Below, piece by piece: positions 8,548 through 18,228 of a DNA stretch of 64,000 nucleotides. The DNA comes from Nostoc linckia NIES-25 (GTDB taxonomy: Bacteria > Cyanobacteriota > Cyanobacteriia > Cyanobacteriales > Nostocaceae). The stretch's first letter is position 1. The number at the start of each line of letters is the position of its first letter. The notes beneath the pieces were generated by a model. The model searched no databases, had not been told where the DNA came from, and saw only the letters and a list, made by a program, of their open reading frames with translations. The position numbers and the translations under genes are program-made. The stretch is from contig NZ_AP018222.1 in NCBI RefSeq assembly GCF_002368035.1, positions 5,619,238 through 5,683,237 of the forward strand, read 5' to 3'.

Positions 8548-11500
8548 TTAGCCAACAATTGCTGCTTTAATCTTCTTACAAATGTCCACCCAAGCTCGAT
8601 TCTCTTGTGCAGAATTCAAGCTGTTTAAAGGTTGATTGGGAGGGTGCGCTGATTGATATTTTTCAATTTCTGTTTCTTCATAGCTGCTATAAGTCAAAGG
8701 TATCCAAATAATCGTTAGTCCTTCAGCTTCAGCCGCATCTAATAATGGGGGTAACTCATTATCAGCAATAAAATCTGATGCTAAAAAATCAGGGCTAACT
8801 AACAATACTGCCACTTTTGCGGCTGCTAAAGCTTTTTCAATTTCTTCGCGCCACTTTGCACCAGGTTGAATTTTACTATCGTCCCACGCAACAAAAGTTT
8901 GGTTGCGAATCATTGGTTTGAGGTGTTTCTGAAGTTTGGTAAGCCACTGTTGATCTTGATGACTATAGCTGATGAAAACTTGATTTATAACTATAGGTTC
9001 AGACATAAGAATTTGGGGATTGTGTGAAGTCAAGAAAACATCATCAATTAATCTGCGAACATCCACCACCAAACGACCTTTACGGCACTGGATTTGGTAA
9101 TCACCAGCATCCCGGAATTCGTAAAGTTCGTTTAAAGGGAAGGAATAAGGCGTTTGACTATCCTTACATTTATCGCAGTTACAGGGAACAAGTGTTTGAT
9201 ATTGTAAACGTTCATAAGAGTTATGGATTTTTTCCATTTCATGGGTAATAACTGTTAGCAATTCTTTCTTGCGTTTTCCTGCGACGCGAATTTTGATTTC
9301 TCGTTGATAGTAATATTCAATCACTTCAGCACGGGTTTCCTCTTTAGCGAGAACAACGCCTGTTTTCCAAACAAGGGTTTGTTGTTCAATATCGGAGTGC
9401 ATTTCGACAATAAAGCGGGTGAGAATACCTTTCGGCATGAAGTCATATTTATACCGCAAAATTAAGTTATTGGATTCATCCCAGTTGAAATCAGGCTGGT
9501 TTGCAGAAAGTAATTGAGGTGCGATATAAGTACCAGGACGACTAGGAATTTCGTAGCACAGTTTAAATTTCATCATTAGCCGCAAGAGTTCTGGGCGCAT
9601 ATTGGCATATTTGTTTTCGTGCCAGATGTTTTTTAAATCATTGCGGTCAAATTTACCTAGTTTTTCAATGACTTGTGGATTATCTAACACTTTATAAACG
9701 GCATCTGTACCCCAAGTAGGCTTGAGAATCACGGTTTTTCTTAACAAGTCATCATCTTGGAAGTGAAGACATACACCTAAATCATGTAGATAACTACTAA
9801 GTTGGAGTTTGTCCTCTTGTTTAGTAAAACCATGTTTTTGGCAGATGTTTAGATATTCTTCCAAGCTAATATATTCGTGGGAGTCACGTTCTAAAGCTTC
9901 CCGTACTTTGACCCAGGTTTTAGGGAGTTCTACTCCTACATGGGGTAGGTTAGTAATATAATGCTTAATTTTATTTAGGATTTCCGGTAGACCGCGATCC
10001 GTTGCAAGGTTAGTAGTAAGTGTTTCTTTAAAATTGGTAAATTCACGCCGTAACTCCCGCTCGTTTATTTCACGTTTGCGCTCCTGTTTTTCATTTTTTA
10101 CAATTAATAAGGGACTATTATCACTCAGTAATTCAACCACATTTAGCCAGTAGTAAAAATCTGTATCTTCTTTCCGAGTATCAGCGACTAAGGTATAAAG
10201 AGAGCGTTTAGTGAGGAAAAATTGGTGAGTTGCATGGTAAATTTCTTGACCACCAAAGTCCCAAATGTTGACCTGAAATTCTCTATTATTATCGAGCAAG
10301 AACTTCCATTGAATAACATTAATGCCTTCGGTAGTACTTTCATCTTGTAGTAACGCATATTTCTGGTCTTGAATTTTTTTGGCTAGCGTAGTTTTACCTG
10401 CACCACCTTCTCCCACAATGAGTAATTTGGCTTCGTAGATGCGATCGGTTTCTTGTTCCAGCTGTTGCCTGTAAAAGTTGAGAATTTCTGTGACCCCTTT
10501 GTTTAGGATTTCTGGTGGCAGTGTCGTCAGTTGATTGAATTGAAGATCTAGTACAGTGAGGTTGGAAAGTTGACCTATTTCTGCTGGCAATGTTGTCAGT
10601 CGATTGAATCGAAGATCTAGTACAGTGAGGTTGGAAAGTTGACCTATCTCTGCTGGTAATGTTGTCAGTTGATTACTCTTGAGGTCAAGCTGGGTGAGGT
10701 TGGAGAGTTGACCTATCTCTGCTGGCAGCGTTATCAATTCATTGTATAGGAGGAAAAGCTGGCTGAGGTTGGAAAGTTGACCTATCTCTGCTGGCAATGT
10801 TGTCAGTTTATTGAACTGAAGTTTAAGTTGGTTGAGGTTGGAGAGTTGACCTATCTCTGGTGGTAGCGTTATTAATTGATTGGAGTTGAGGTAAAGCTCC
10901 CTAAGGTTGGAGAGTTGACCTATTTCTGCTGGTAAGGTCTTGAGTTGATTTGAATTGAGATCGAGTAGAGTGAGATTGCAGATTTGACTAATCTCTGGTG
11001 GCAATGTTGTCAGTTGATTGGAACTAAGATCTAGCTCCCTAAGATTGGAGAGTTGACCTATCTTTGCCAGTAGCGTCTTTAATGGTTGATTGGATCTGAG
11101 GTTAAGTACATTGAGGTTTAAGAGTTGACCTATCTCTTGTGGTAGGTTCTTGAGTTGATTGGAACTGAGATCGAGCACAGTCAGCTTGGAGAGTTGACCT
11201 ATCTGTTGTGGTAGGGTCTTGAGTTGATTGGAACTGAGATCGAGCACAGTCAGCTTGAAGAGTTGACCTATCTGTTGTGGTAGGGTCTTGAGTTGATTGG
11301 AACTGAGGTTAAGTATAGTGAGGTTGGAGAGTTGACCAATTTCTATTGGTAACATTGTCAGTTGATTGGAACTGAGGTTAAGTACAGTGAGATTGGAGAG
11401 TTGAACAATTTCTACTGGTAACATTGTCAGTTGATTGGAACTGAGAGCAAGCACAGTAAGGTTGGAGAGTTGACTAATTTCTACGGGTAACGTTGTCAGG

Positions 11501-11649
11501 AGATTGGAGTTGAGGTAAAGCTCCCTAAGGTTGGTAAGTCGTCCAATTTCCGCTGGCAATGTTGTTAAGTCTTTGCCAGAAAGGTCTAATTCTCTCACCT
11601 TGTCTTTGGCAGCTTGTTCAATAATTTGCAGCAGTTTTTCGTTAGTCAT
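8548..11649 (-). CDS. LRR-Roc-COR-TIR protein (ROCO family)
   Basis: About 1033 residues from ATG at 11649; an upstream ATG at 11700 would add 17 residues, but the paralogue at 31453 starts at the equivalent MTxxELL position. Order: some 16 leucine-rich repeats of 23 residues (LxxLPxEIGQLSNLxxLxLxxN), a Roc GTPase (P-loop GEGGAGKT, switch II DFGGQEIYHATHQ), a COR region, and a C-terminal TIR domain starting VFISYSHQD with DNELPP holding the likely catalytic Glu of TIR NADases. The usual NKxD guanine motif is replaced by KNEKQ, so nucleotide specificity may be altered. Family knowledge: cyanobacterial ROCO proteins are sensor-switch-effector molecules, and TIR domains in bacteria often cleave NAD+ in defence. 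A role here is inference. It is convergent with the MBL operon across a 19-bp gap. Confidence 0.9.
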   Translation of the reverse strand: MTNEKLLQIIEQAAKDKVRELDLSGKDLTTLPAEIGRLTNLRELYLNSNLLTTLPVEISQLSNLTVLALSSNQLTMLPVEIVQLSNLTVLNLSSNQLTMLPIEIGQLSNLTILNLSSNQLKTLPQQIGQLFKLTVLDLSSNQLKTLPQQIGQLSKLTVLDLSSNQLKNLPQEIGQLLNLNVLNLRSNQPLKTLLAKIGQLSNLRELDLSSNQLTTLPPEISQICNLTLLDLNSNQLKTLPAEIGQLSNLRELYLNSNQLITLPPEIGQLSNLNQLKLQFNKLTTLPAEIGQLSNLSQLFLLYNELITLPAEIGQLSNLTQLDLKSNQLTTLPAEIGQLSNLTVLDLRFNRLTTLPAEIGQLSNLTVLDLQFNQLTTLPPEILNKGVTEILNFYRQQLEQETDRIYEAKLLIVGEGGAGKTTLAKKIQDQKYALLQDESTTEGINVIQWKFLLDNNREFQVNIWDFGGQEIYHATHQFFLTKRSLYTLVADTRKEDTDFYYWLNVVELLSDNSPLLIVKNEKQERKREINERELRREFTNFKETLTTNLATDRGLPEILNKIKHYITNLPHVGVELPKTWVKVREALERDSHEYISLEEYLNICQKHGFTKQEDKLQLSSYLHDLGVCLHFQDDDLLRKTVILKPTWGTDAVYKVLDNPQVIEKLGKFDRNDLKNIWHENKYANMRPELLRLMMKFKLCYEIPSRPGTYIAPQLLSANQPDFNWDESNNLILRYKYDFMPKGILTRFIVEMHSDIEQQTLVWKTGVVLAKEETRAEVIEYYYQREIKIRVAGKRKKELLTVITHEMEKIHNSYERLQYQTLVPCNCDKCKDSQTPYSFPLNELYEFRDAGDYQIQCRKGRLVVDVRRLIDDVFLTSHNPQILMSEPIVINQVFISYSHQDQQWLTKLQKHLKPMIRNQTFVAWDDSKIQPGAKWREEIEKALAAAKVAVLLVSPDFLASDFIADNELPPLLDAAEAEGLTIIWIPLTYSSYEETEIEKYQSAHPPNQPLNSLNSAQENRAWVDICKKIKAAIVG

Positions 11650-11867
11650 TTTGGGTTTTACAGAGGCGATGCCTGACGACGAGTTTCTGCTTGGACGCAC
11701 AGCAGAGAAATTGAGCTAATTAATAATGTAACGTGTATCAAGGATTGCATTAGCGCGTAGGCACAGCCCGTTGTAAACATTGCCGATTCCTGCGCGTCTA
11801 CACTCGCTCTTAGGTTTTGTCGTTACCCACATTTTTGTAACAGTCAAAGTGTCGCACTGACCGACAT

Positions 11868-12013
11868 CCCGCCAAGAAATAAATTTCTTGGCTAATAGCT
11901 CAACTCCACTGAAGTGGACTGAAGTTTTTGCTTTTACTACGTCGCTTAAATCTTATATTTAGTCCTCTTGAGAGGACTTTAGCTATTAGCCTGGGAATTT
12001 ATTCCCAGGCGGT
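11868..12013. mobile_element. MITE-like palindromic element with nested hairpins
   Basis: The two ends form an imperfect inverted repeat of about 55 bp. Each end carries its own hairpin: CCAAGAAATAAATTTCTTGG on the left and CCTGGGAATTTATTCCCAGG on the right. GGCTAATAGCT is shared inward and a third palindrome, GTCCTCTTGAGAGGAC, lies inside. No coding capacity; it lies upstream of the LRR-Roc-COR-TIR gene. Non-autonomous element is inferred from the structure. Confidence 0.6.
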
Positions 12014-12116
12014 ATGCCAACGAAGCAGAAGATTTATCAAAATGTTGCTAACCATCGCCTATTGAATCTCTAAACTCAACCTCAAAACCTCATCATTCCA
12101 CCTCTGAACTCGAAGC

Positions 12117-12297
12117 TTGCACCTTTTATCCTCGAAGTTGCACCTTTTATCCTCGAAATTGCACCTTTTATCCTCGAAATTGCACCTTTTATTCTCGAAA
12201 TTGCAACTTTTATTCTCGAAATTGCACCTTTTATCCTCGAAGTTGCACCTTTTATCCTCGAAATTGCACCTTTTATCCTCGAAATTGCACCTTTGTT
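12117..12297. repeat. 21-bp tandem repeat, eight full units plus one degenerate
   Basis: Eight head-to-tail copies of TTGCACCTTTTATCCTCGAA plus one base (A or G), with rare substitutions (TATTCTC, GCAAC), then a decayed ninth copy. A lone related unit lies near 12390. Because the unit is a multiple of three and lacks stops, several frames stay open; on the minus strand they read CNFEDKR or GAISRIK repeats. There is no RBS or recognisable domain, so I treat it as non-coding. It lies about 470 bp upstream of the LRR-Roc-COR-TIR start. Confidence 0.85.
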
Positions 12298-12630
12298 CTT
12301 CATCATTCAATTTCTGAACTGGAAACTTGGATTTGAAAACGCAAATTGTAGAGTAAAAACAGCGATCGCCCAACTTATGAACTCGGAAGTTGCACCTTTT
12401 TACACGAACTGTCGAGTAAAAAAAGCGTTGGCGCAGCCCGCCGTAGGTATCGCCTGTTGTTGAGGATGCGATCGCTAGGAATTTTCCTGCATTGTATATT
12501 TACAGAAACCAACGCTCCTAGTTAGATATAGAGCCGCTTATATTAGATTTGCCGATCGCGACTAGCCCTAAAACAACGATGTCTCCAACAGGCTACACCT
12601 AAATTCAAAAATCAAACAAAATTACTCTAT

Positions 12631-12906
12631 ATGCCTTACGACATTACTATGTGTCCGGGAAAAAATTGCCCGATTAAACAAAATTGTTACCGTTTCACAG
12701 CTGAAATTCTCGGTCGTCAGGATTTTTTTGGAAATGCTCCCTATAATTTCGCTACTAATTCCTGCAAACATTTTATTAGTAATCGCCCAGATGAAAATAA
12801 AATCCGTTTTAGAGCTTATGAAATCTGGCAACAAAGCGGCTATCCAGATGGTAAGTCTCTAGAACATTGGCTGCAAGCTGAAAAGGAATTGATTCAAAAT
12901 TTGTAG
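12631..12906 (+). CDS. Small Cys-containing DUF2934-like protein
   Basis: A 91-residue protein. The N-terminal half has four spaced cysteines (CPGKNCPIKQNC, then a later SCKHF) that could bind a metal. The C-terminal half, IRFRAYEIWQQSGYPDGKS followed by HWLQAEKEL, matches the DUF2934 signature (RAYxLWExxGxPxGxxxxxWLxAE). The function of DUF2934 is not established. It is a single gene with its own promoter region, and the only one between the repeat-rich gap and the convergent kinase gene. Confidence 0.75.
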   Translation: MPYDITMCPGKNCPIKQNCYRFTAEILGRQDFFGNAPYNFATNSCKHFISNRPDENKIRFRAYEIWQQSGYPDGKSLEHWLQAEKELIQNL

Positions 12907-13003
12907 CAGGCAATAGGCAAAGAAGGTCTCTTGATGCTGGGATTTTACGAGCTGTTTATGTCGTAAACTATGCTTCAAGTGCCATAATTTTATCCAAACA
13001 CAA

Positions 13004-13033
13004 TTCAGGAGCATCTTCGCCTTTACTCCTGAA
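13004..13033. terminator. Hairpin between convergent genes
   Basis: TTCAGGAG and CTCCTGAA form an 8-bp perfect stem around a 14-base loop, just past the 3' end of the minus-strand kinase gene. It is followed (plus strand) by short GAATTCT repeats. It could act as a bidirectional terminator; no strong T-run supports it. Confidence 0.35.
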
Positions 13034-13057
13034 TTCTGAATTCTGAATTCTGATTTT

Positions 13058-16000
13058 TCAAGTCCGTCTAACAAGACTAGCCACCACTGTCGCCAACTCA
13101 GCCGGCTCAACAGGTTTCGGCAAATGCAGCTGATAACCTTCTTGTATCGCTCGCATCCTGTCTTCAGCCCTAGCATACGCGGTCAGTGCGGCTGCGGGAA
13201 TATTTCCTCCTTGTTCTGGAGGTTGCGATCGCAGTTTGCGAATCAATGAGTAACCATCCTCTTGAGGCATACCAATGTCGCTAACTAATACATCTGGTTT
13301 CCACTCTGGAATTACTTGCAATGCTTCTGGAACTGATGCTACTGCTCGAACTTCTGCTTGGTACTGTTCGAGTACTGTGGTCACAAATTCACGGCTATCA
13401 ATTTGGTCATCTACAACCAGTACCCGCACGCCAAGGAGTGAGGGGGGCACAGGAGCACAGGTGCACAGACCCACAGACCCACAGGGGTTGAGGGGCGGAC
13501 TCTTCAGAAGTGGTAGCTTGACTGTAAATGTTGCGCCTTGTTGTTCGCCGGGACTATCTGCATAGATGGTACCACCATGTAATTCTACTAAATGACGCAC
13601 GATCGCTAACCCCAGTCCTAATCCTCCATAGGTTCTGGTGCTAGAACTATCAGCTTGACGAAAACGTTCAAACACGTAAGGCAGAAAATCAGCACTGATG
13701 CCGATACCTGTGTCGATTACTTGAATTTGGGCATATTTGTCGCTTGTCTGTTGTTCTAAACTGGGGGTTTGCCCAAGGGATTTGATGTCACTAACTACAG
13801 ACAATTGCACTTCCACCCGTCCCCCTTGGGGTGTGAATTTGATCGCATTGGATAGCAAATTCCAGATAATTTGCTGCAAGCGATCGAAATCACCTGAAAC
13901 TATAAATATTGAATCTTCGCCTTTGGAGTTGCCGTTTGGATGCTGATGATTGAGAAATTTTGCTTCTTTTGATGCAGTTTCTGAAGAAGAAACGACGGAA
14001 AATCTTAAATCGATTTCGTTAGATTGGGCGGCTAAGCTAACAGTTTCTAGGCTCGACTCAATTATCGACACCAAATTACAACTACGAACATTGAGGCGTA
14101 ATTTGCCTCTATTCATCCGCGATATATCCAGCAAGTCTTCAATTAGCTGGGTTTGCGCCTTAGCGTTGCGCTCAATTGTCTCCATACCTTTAGTGATTTG
14201 GGGTTCGCTGAGCTTGCTGCGTTGCAATAGTTGTGCCCAGCCAAGAATAGCATTCAGGGGCGATCGCAACTCGTGGGATAATATGCCCAGAAACTCATCT
14301 TTCATCCGGTTAGCTTGTTGCAATTGCTCTGTTTGCTGTTGCAAAGATGCAATTAAACTCGCTCTTTCCATTGCGATCGCTATTTGGTCGCAAACTGCCT
14401 GCATCATCCCCTTTTGATTTTCGGTGAAGCTCAACCGAGTCCGGCTACCAAAGGAAAGAGTACCCAAAAGCCGTCCCTGTGCCATTAACGGATAACAATA
14501 ATAAGCACTAATCCCTAAAGAACGAATTAATTCTGTTTTCGGGTCATTTGATTGCTGCACATTCTCTACAGGTATGGGGCGACGTTGCTGCGCTACAGTC
14601 CCACAAACCGCCTGACCAAATGCCAACCACTCAATTTCCTTTGCCAATTCTGGGGAAATGCCACCGTAAGACTCCAACCGCATTACTTGAGAGTTATCCT
14701 CAACCAAATAGTTAAAGTAAACATCTAAACCAATTTGCTCTTTTAGTTTTGTGAAGAAACTATCGATGAGTACCATCGGTTGCTGGCTCGATAGCAAGTC
14801 GTTAGCTGTCTCAAAAAGTAACTTTAGCCTTTGGTAACCTATGGAAAGCGCTTTTTCTGCCTGCTTGAGGTTGCTAACATCTTGGAACACCAAAATACAG
14901 ATTGCTGGATGACCGTGCATTGCTGGCAAGGTATCGGCAAATACCAGTAGAGAACGCACCCCAGAGCTAGTATGCCAGTCCACCTCCAACCCGTTGAGGC
15001 GTTCGCCAAGGGCTACCCGCACTCCTGGCATTTGCTCGTTGGGAATGCGATTTCCTGCCGCATCCGTATAGTGGTAAACTGTGTGATATTCTGCTGCTGG
15101 TACGCCCTTCGGAAATTCGCCTCCAGCTAATTCATTAGCAGAACGATTGGCGAAAATTACCCGTGCTGTTCCTGGTTCAATAAACAACATCGGTCTTGGC
15201 ATCAGATTTAACACATCTTCCAGCCATTTTTGCTGATTGCGGAGTACTTCTTCTGCCTGCTTGCGTTCTGTAATATCCAAAAATACACCAACACACCCTC
15301 TCGTCTTGCCGTCCTCGTCAAACAAAGGTGCAACACGCTCTAAAAGGTTGACTATTTTTCCGTTTTCATGTAATATATCTAACTCAAAATCTAAAACTTC
15401 GACGCCATGAGCAGCAGAGTACTGCATGGGAAGTTCTTCCGGTGACAATTCTCTTCCCTGGTGGGAAATTTTAAAGTTAGTAGGTTTTTCACCTAAGGGA
15501 GCGCTCAGGGAAGCATTTGCGTTTGGCGATATGCCCAACTGCTTAGCAAAAGCAGGGTTGACCTTGATACTTTGGCATTCTGGATCTTCAGCAATGCCAA
15601 TACCAATGGGAATTACCTCCAGCAAAGTTTGTAATTCAGCGATTCGGCGTTGTAAATCCTTATTTAATTGTAAAATTTGTTCCTTGGCCTGTTTTTGTTC
15701 GCTGATGTTGCGAGTCACAGTGGCCAGAGCAATTGGTTTACCCGTGCTATTTTCTGTAACGGTGAAGATATTGTAATCAACTGGTATCGCTTGGCCTGTT
15801 TGCAGATGTCGGAAGCGGAATTCTCCCTGCCAACGCCCTTGCGATCGCACAGTCGGCAGTATACGCTGTTGAAAATAATCTTTGTCTTCGGGCATGACGT
15901 AATCTAATACGGCCTTTTGCTTCACCTCTTCTAAGCTTGCAAGCCCTACTAACTTTTGGCCTGCATCATTTATATAGAGTAATTGCCCCTCAAGTGTGGC

Positions 16001-17410
16001 GATACCAATAAAGTCAGAGCTATTTTCTACCAACGATACTAACTTTTGCTGTTCTGCTTCTGCTTGCTTGCGTTCGCTCAAATCGAGGATAAACGCTACT
16101 GACTCTTCCCGTTTTTCGCCCAACAGCACGTAACCAACTAAAACCGGAATTCGGCTACCATCTTTGCGAATGTATTCTTTCTTGTATGGCGTACAAGCAC
16201 CTTTGGGATTTGCCTTGGCTTCGGCGATACCTTGTTGGTCTAAATACCGATGCTCTGGGGGTGTGATTTCTTCCCAACTTAACCGGCCTGTCGCCAGATC
16301 TTCGCGCGTGTAACCAATTATCCTCAGATATTCGTCATTTGCTTGGTGGATACCGCCATAAATGTCGGCAAAGAGAATGCCGATAACGTTAGCATCGACA
16401 AAGCTTGCTAGTTTATCTTCGTAGGCTCTGAGTGCTTCTTGGGCACGTAGACGTAGATTATCGGAGATATCGCGCTGATGACTGAGCTTTTCAATAACCC
16501 TCGCACTTTGCCAAATCAAAACCGTAAAAATTACAATCAGGACGATGGCAAACGCTGATACTGCAAAAGCTGGGTCGTATTGTTCTGCGCGTTGACCTTC
16601 AACAATTACCCACCCTAATATAAAAGGTACTGCGATCGCCGCAACTAATAACCGACGTGCAAGTAAGCCACCATAGTTATCGCTTGTTACCACTCTCATT
16701 AACCCCTGTTCTGGCCGCGCCCACAAAATGCCTATACCTAGTATGTTAAACAACAGCGCTGTGTGTAACGCCATTGATGTTGTATAAGGGGCAATGCCAT
16801 AAAGAACTTTGACTTTGTAGGCATAGCCCATCAGTACTTGAAAAGAAATCAAAGTAGCTATCAAAGCCAGAATTTGGGCATACCAGTAACTGCGGTGATT
16901 TCTTTGATAAATCAGAATCTGTAAGGCGACACTGACCAGTATAAAATTCACTGCCGTGTTTACCCCCATTCGCCCCGGATGTGATGTCGCCAAACTGGTT
17001 GGTAAATCACGAAACACGAGTTCATCAATACCAAAATTCCAGCCGAACAGATATTGGCAGAGTGTGAGTACAGAAATTGTGGTAACCGCAATTGCACAAA
17101 CTTTGGCAACTAGAAGGCTAGGGAAGTGCAGGTAATTTTTAACTGTTCTTTCCCCCGTTGTTTTTGTTCTCCTTCCTGTTAAAAACAGCCACAGCGACAT
17201 CCCAGACAGTACAAAGCACAGCGCTGTGTTGAATTTCATTGTCGCCAAGCTACCCGGAAAACCCTGCTTGAGAACATCAATACCCAGCCACCAACCAACT
17301 ACTACCAAACTACCAACCAAAACGGGTATCGCACTTGCGATTTTTGCCACAAATGAATTTGCTGGAATTTTAAATATATCTTGCAGTTGCAAGCGGTTAA
17401 CATTTAACAT
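13058..17410 (-). CDS. Membrane-bound multi-PAS/GAF hybrid histidine kinase
   Basis: A 1450-residue sensor kinase. The first ~310 residues contain about eight hydrophobic segments (two near 25-85, more to about 300), so the N-terminus is an integral-membrane sensor. Then come at least four PAS domains (about 330-850; for example YIRKDGSRIPVLVGYVLLG), a GAF domain (about 870-1010), HisKA with the phospho-acceptor in LGILSHELRSPLNAILGW, an HATPase (NLLSNAIKFTPQGGR, GGLGLGLAIV) and a C-terminal receiver (VLVVDDQ, phospho-Asp in LVSDIGMP, LPKPVEP). It should autophosphorylate on His and relay to its own Asp. The HisKA-HATPase-REC part is clearly paralogous to the kinase at 54082-58656. The linker before the receiver is encoded by a short tandem repeat (about 13443-13492). 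The signal sensed is unknown. Confidence 0.9.
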   Translation of the reverse strand: MLNVNRLQLQDIFKIPANSFVAKIASAIPVLVGSLVVVGWWLGIDVLKQGFPGSLATMKFNTALCFVLSGMSLWLFLTGRRTKTTGERTVKNYLHFPSLLVAKVCAIAVTTISVLTLCQYLFGWNFGIDELVFRDLPTSLATSHPGRMGVNTAVNFILVSVALQILIYQRNHRSYWYAQILALIATLISFQVLMGYAYKVKVLYGIAPYTTSMALHTALLFNILGIGILWARPEQGLMRVVTSDNYGGLLARRLLVAAIAVPFILGWVIVEGQRAEQYDPAFAVSAFAIVLIVIFTVLIWQSARVIEKLSHQRDISDNLRLRAQEALRAYEDKLASFVDANVIGILFADIYGGIHQANDEYLRIIGYTREDLATGRLSWEEITPPEHRYLDQQGIAEAKANPKGACTPYKKEYIRKDGSRIPVLVGYVLLGEKREESVAFILDLSERKQAEAEQQKLVSLVENSSDFIGIATLEGQLLYINDAGQKLVGLASLEEVKQKAVLDYVMPEDKDYFQQRILPTVRSQGRWQGEFRFRHLQTGQAIPVDYNIFTVTENSTGKPIALATVTRNISEQKQAKEQILQLNKDLQRRIAELQTLLEVIPIGIGIAEDPECQSIKVNPAFAKQLGISPNANASLSAPLGEKPTNFKISHQGRELSPEELPMQYSAAHGVEVLDFELDILHENGKIVNLLERVAPLFDEDGKTRGCVGVFLDITERKQAEEVLRNQQKWLEDVLNLMPRPMLFIEPGTARVIFANRSANELAGGEFPKGVPAAEYHTVYHYTDAAGNRIPNEQMPGVRVALGERLNGLEVDWHTSSGVRSLLVFADTLPAMHGHPAICILVFQDVSNLKQAEKALSIGYQRLKLLFETANDLLSSQQPMVLIDSFFTKLKEQIGLDVYFNYLVEDNSQVMRLESYGGISPELAKEIEWLAFGQAVCGTVAQQRRPIPVENVQQSNDPKTELIRSLGISAYYCYPLMAQGRLLGTLSFGSRTRLSFTENQKGMMQAVCDQIAIAMERASLIASLQQQTEQLQQANRMKDEFLGILSHELRSPLNAILGWAQLLQRSKLSEPQITKGMETIERNAKAQTQLIEDLLDISRMNRGKLRLNVRSCNLVSIIESSLETVSLAAQSNEIDLRFSVVSSSETASKEAKFLNHQHPNGNSKGEDSIFIVSGDFDRLQQIIWNLLSNAIKFTPQGGRVEVQLSVVSDIKSLGQTPSLEQQTSDKYAQIQVIDTGIGISADFLPYVFERFRQADSSSTRTYGGLGLGLAIVRHLVELHGGTIYADSPGEQQGATFTVKLPLLKSPPLNPCGSVGLCTCAPVPPSLLGVRVLVVDDQIDSREFVTTVLEQYQAEVRAVASVPEALQVIPEWKPDVLVSDIGMPQEDGYSLIRKLRSQPPEQGGNIPAAALTAYARAEDRMRAIQEGYQLHLPKPVEPAELATVVASLVRRT

Positions 17411-17423
17411 CGAGTCTCTCTAA

Positions 17424-18228
17424 CCGCATCTATCTAGCGTCATAAATTACCGTATTTCTTACGGATTAATCATTTATGTCCATTGTATTGTATGCTACCC
17501 CTTTAGTTCCTTTTCATCTACCCCTATGCATATTTTTTCTGGCACAATTTAGGGTAAGAAATAAAGGTGCTTCAAAAATCAAGCTTTTTCAGGATCTCCC
17601 AATAGGAAGTGATGTGACCTACCATTGTCTTAAAAGCGCTGTTGAGTAACACAAAAGATTCCACAATGACTTCAGAGCTTGAAGGTGTCCAAAGTTTCTT
17701 TTTAACTTCAATTTACCCTAATTTTTAGCTTGTCTAAATCTCTAAGTTTTCCCAGGAAATACGAAATGGCAAGAGCAACTAAATTTTCAAGGCATCGGCT
17801 AAACTATAGCACCATCCAAAAAACCGTTAGTACTGGCAATAATACTCAGTCAGATTTTTCAGATGCTATACATTAGTTTAATCTACTACTTGTAGCTGGA
17901 CGATATCGAGTCAGATAATTACAGCATAATTTAATTTTTTTTGATAATAGGTTTTTTTCATATTTTCATCTTCAATAAAGTATATTTTTCTGTCTACCAT
18001 CGTGGAGATGCAATATTTAAAAATAATAATCTAAGCTTAAACAATAATAGGGTGGAATATAAACTTTAACTTGATTTTTGACAAGAGTTAAAGATATACA
18101 TTACTACAAGCAAAACAGGAAAAATATCAAAATATTTGTTGTTATTTGTCAGTTTTGATTTTCCTGTCACCCTTAGCGCGATAAAGCTATTTCTAGCAGA
18201 TAAACTAGGTCTGAGACTCTACAAAAAA
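17424..18228. other. AT-rich intergenic region, no gene seen
   Basis: About 0.8 kb between the divergent hybrid kinase and FAD/Rieske genes. It should carry both promoters. I see no RNA gene, strong hairpin or credible small ORF. The frame of the Rieske gene stays open upstream to a TTG at 18136. Confidence 0.4.

Larger units (their letters stand above)
11701..12630. other. Repeat-rich intergenic region
   Basis: This 0.9-kb gap lies between the LRR-Roc-COR-TIR and DUF2934 genes and contains no convincing gene. It holds the palindromic element and the 21-bp tandem repeat listed separately, two degenerate copies of the common Nostocales repeat near 11755-11785 and 12424-12455, and HIP1 sites. 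Confidence 0.6.

Noticed and set aside
12117..12297. Possible CRISPR array
   Set aside because: Units are contiguous 21-mers with no spacers and no cas genes nearby; the same holds for 34972-35244.
12059..12373. Heptapeptide-repeat ORFs on both strands across the 21-bp repeat
   Set aside because: A 21-bp unit without stops keeps several frames open automatically; there is no RBS, domain or preferred frame.
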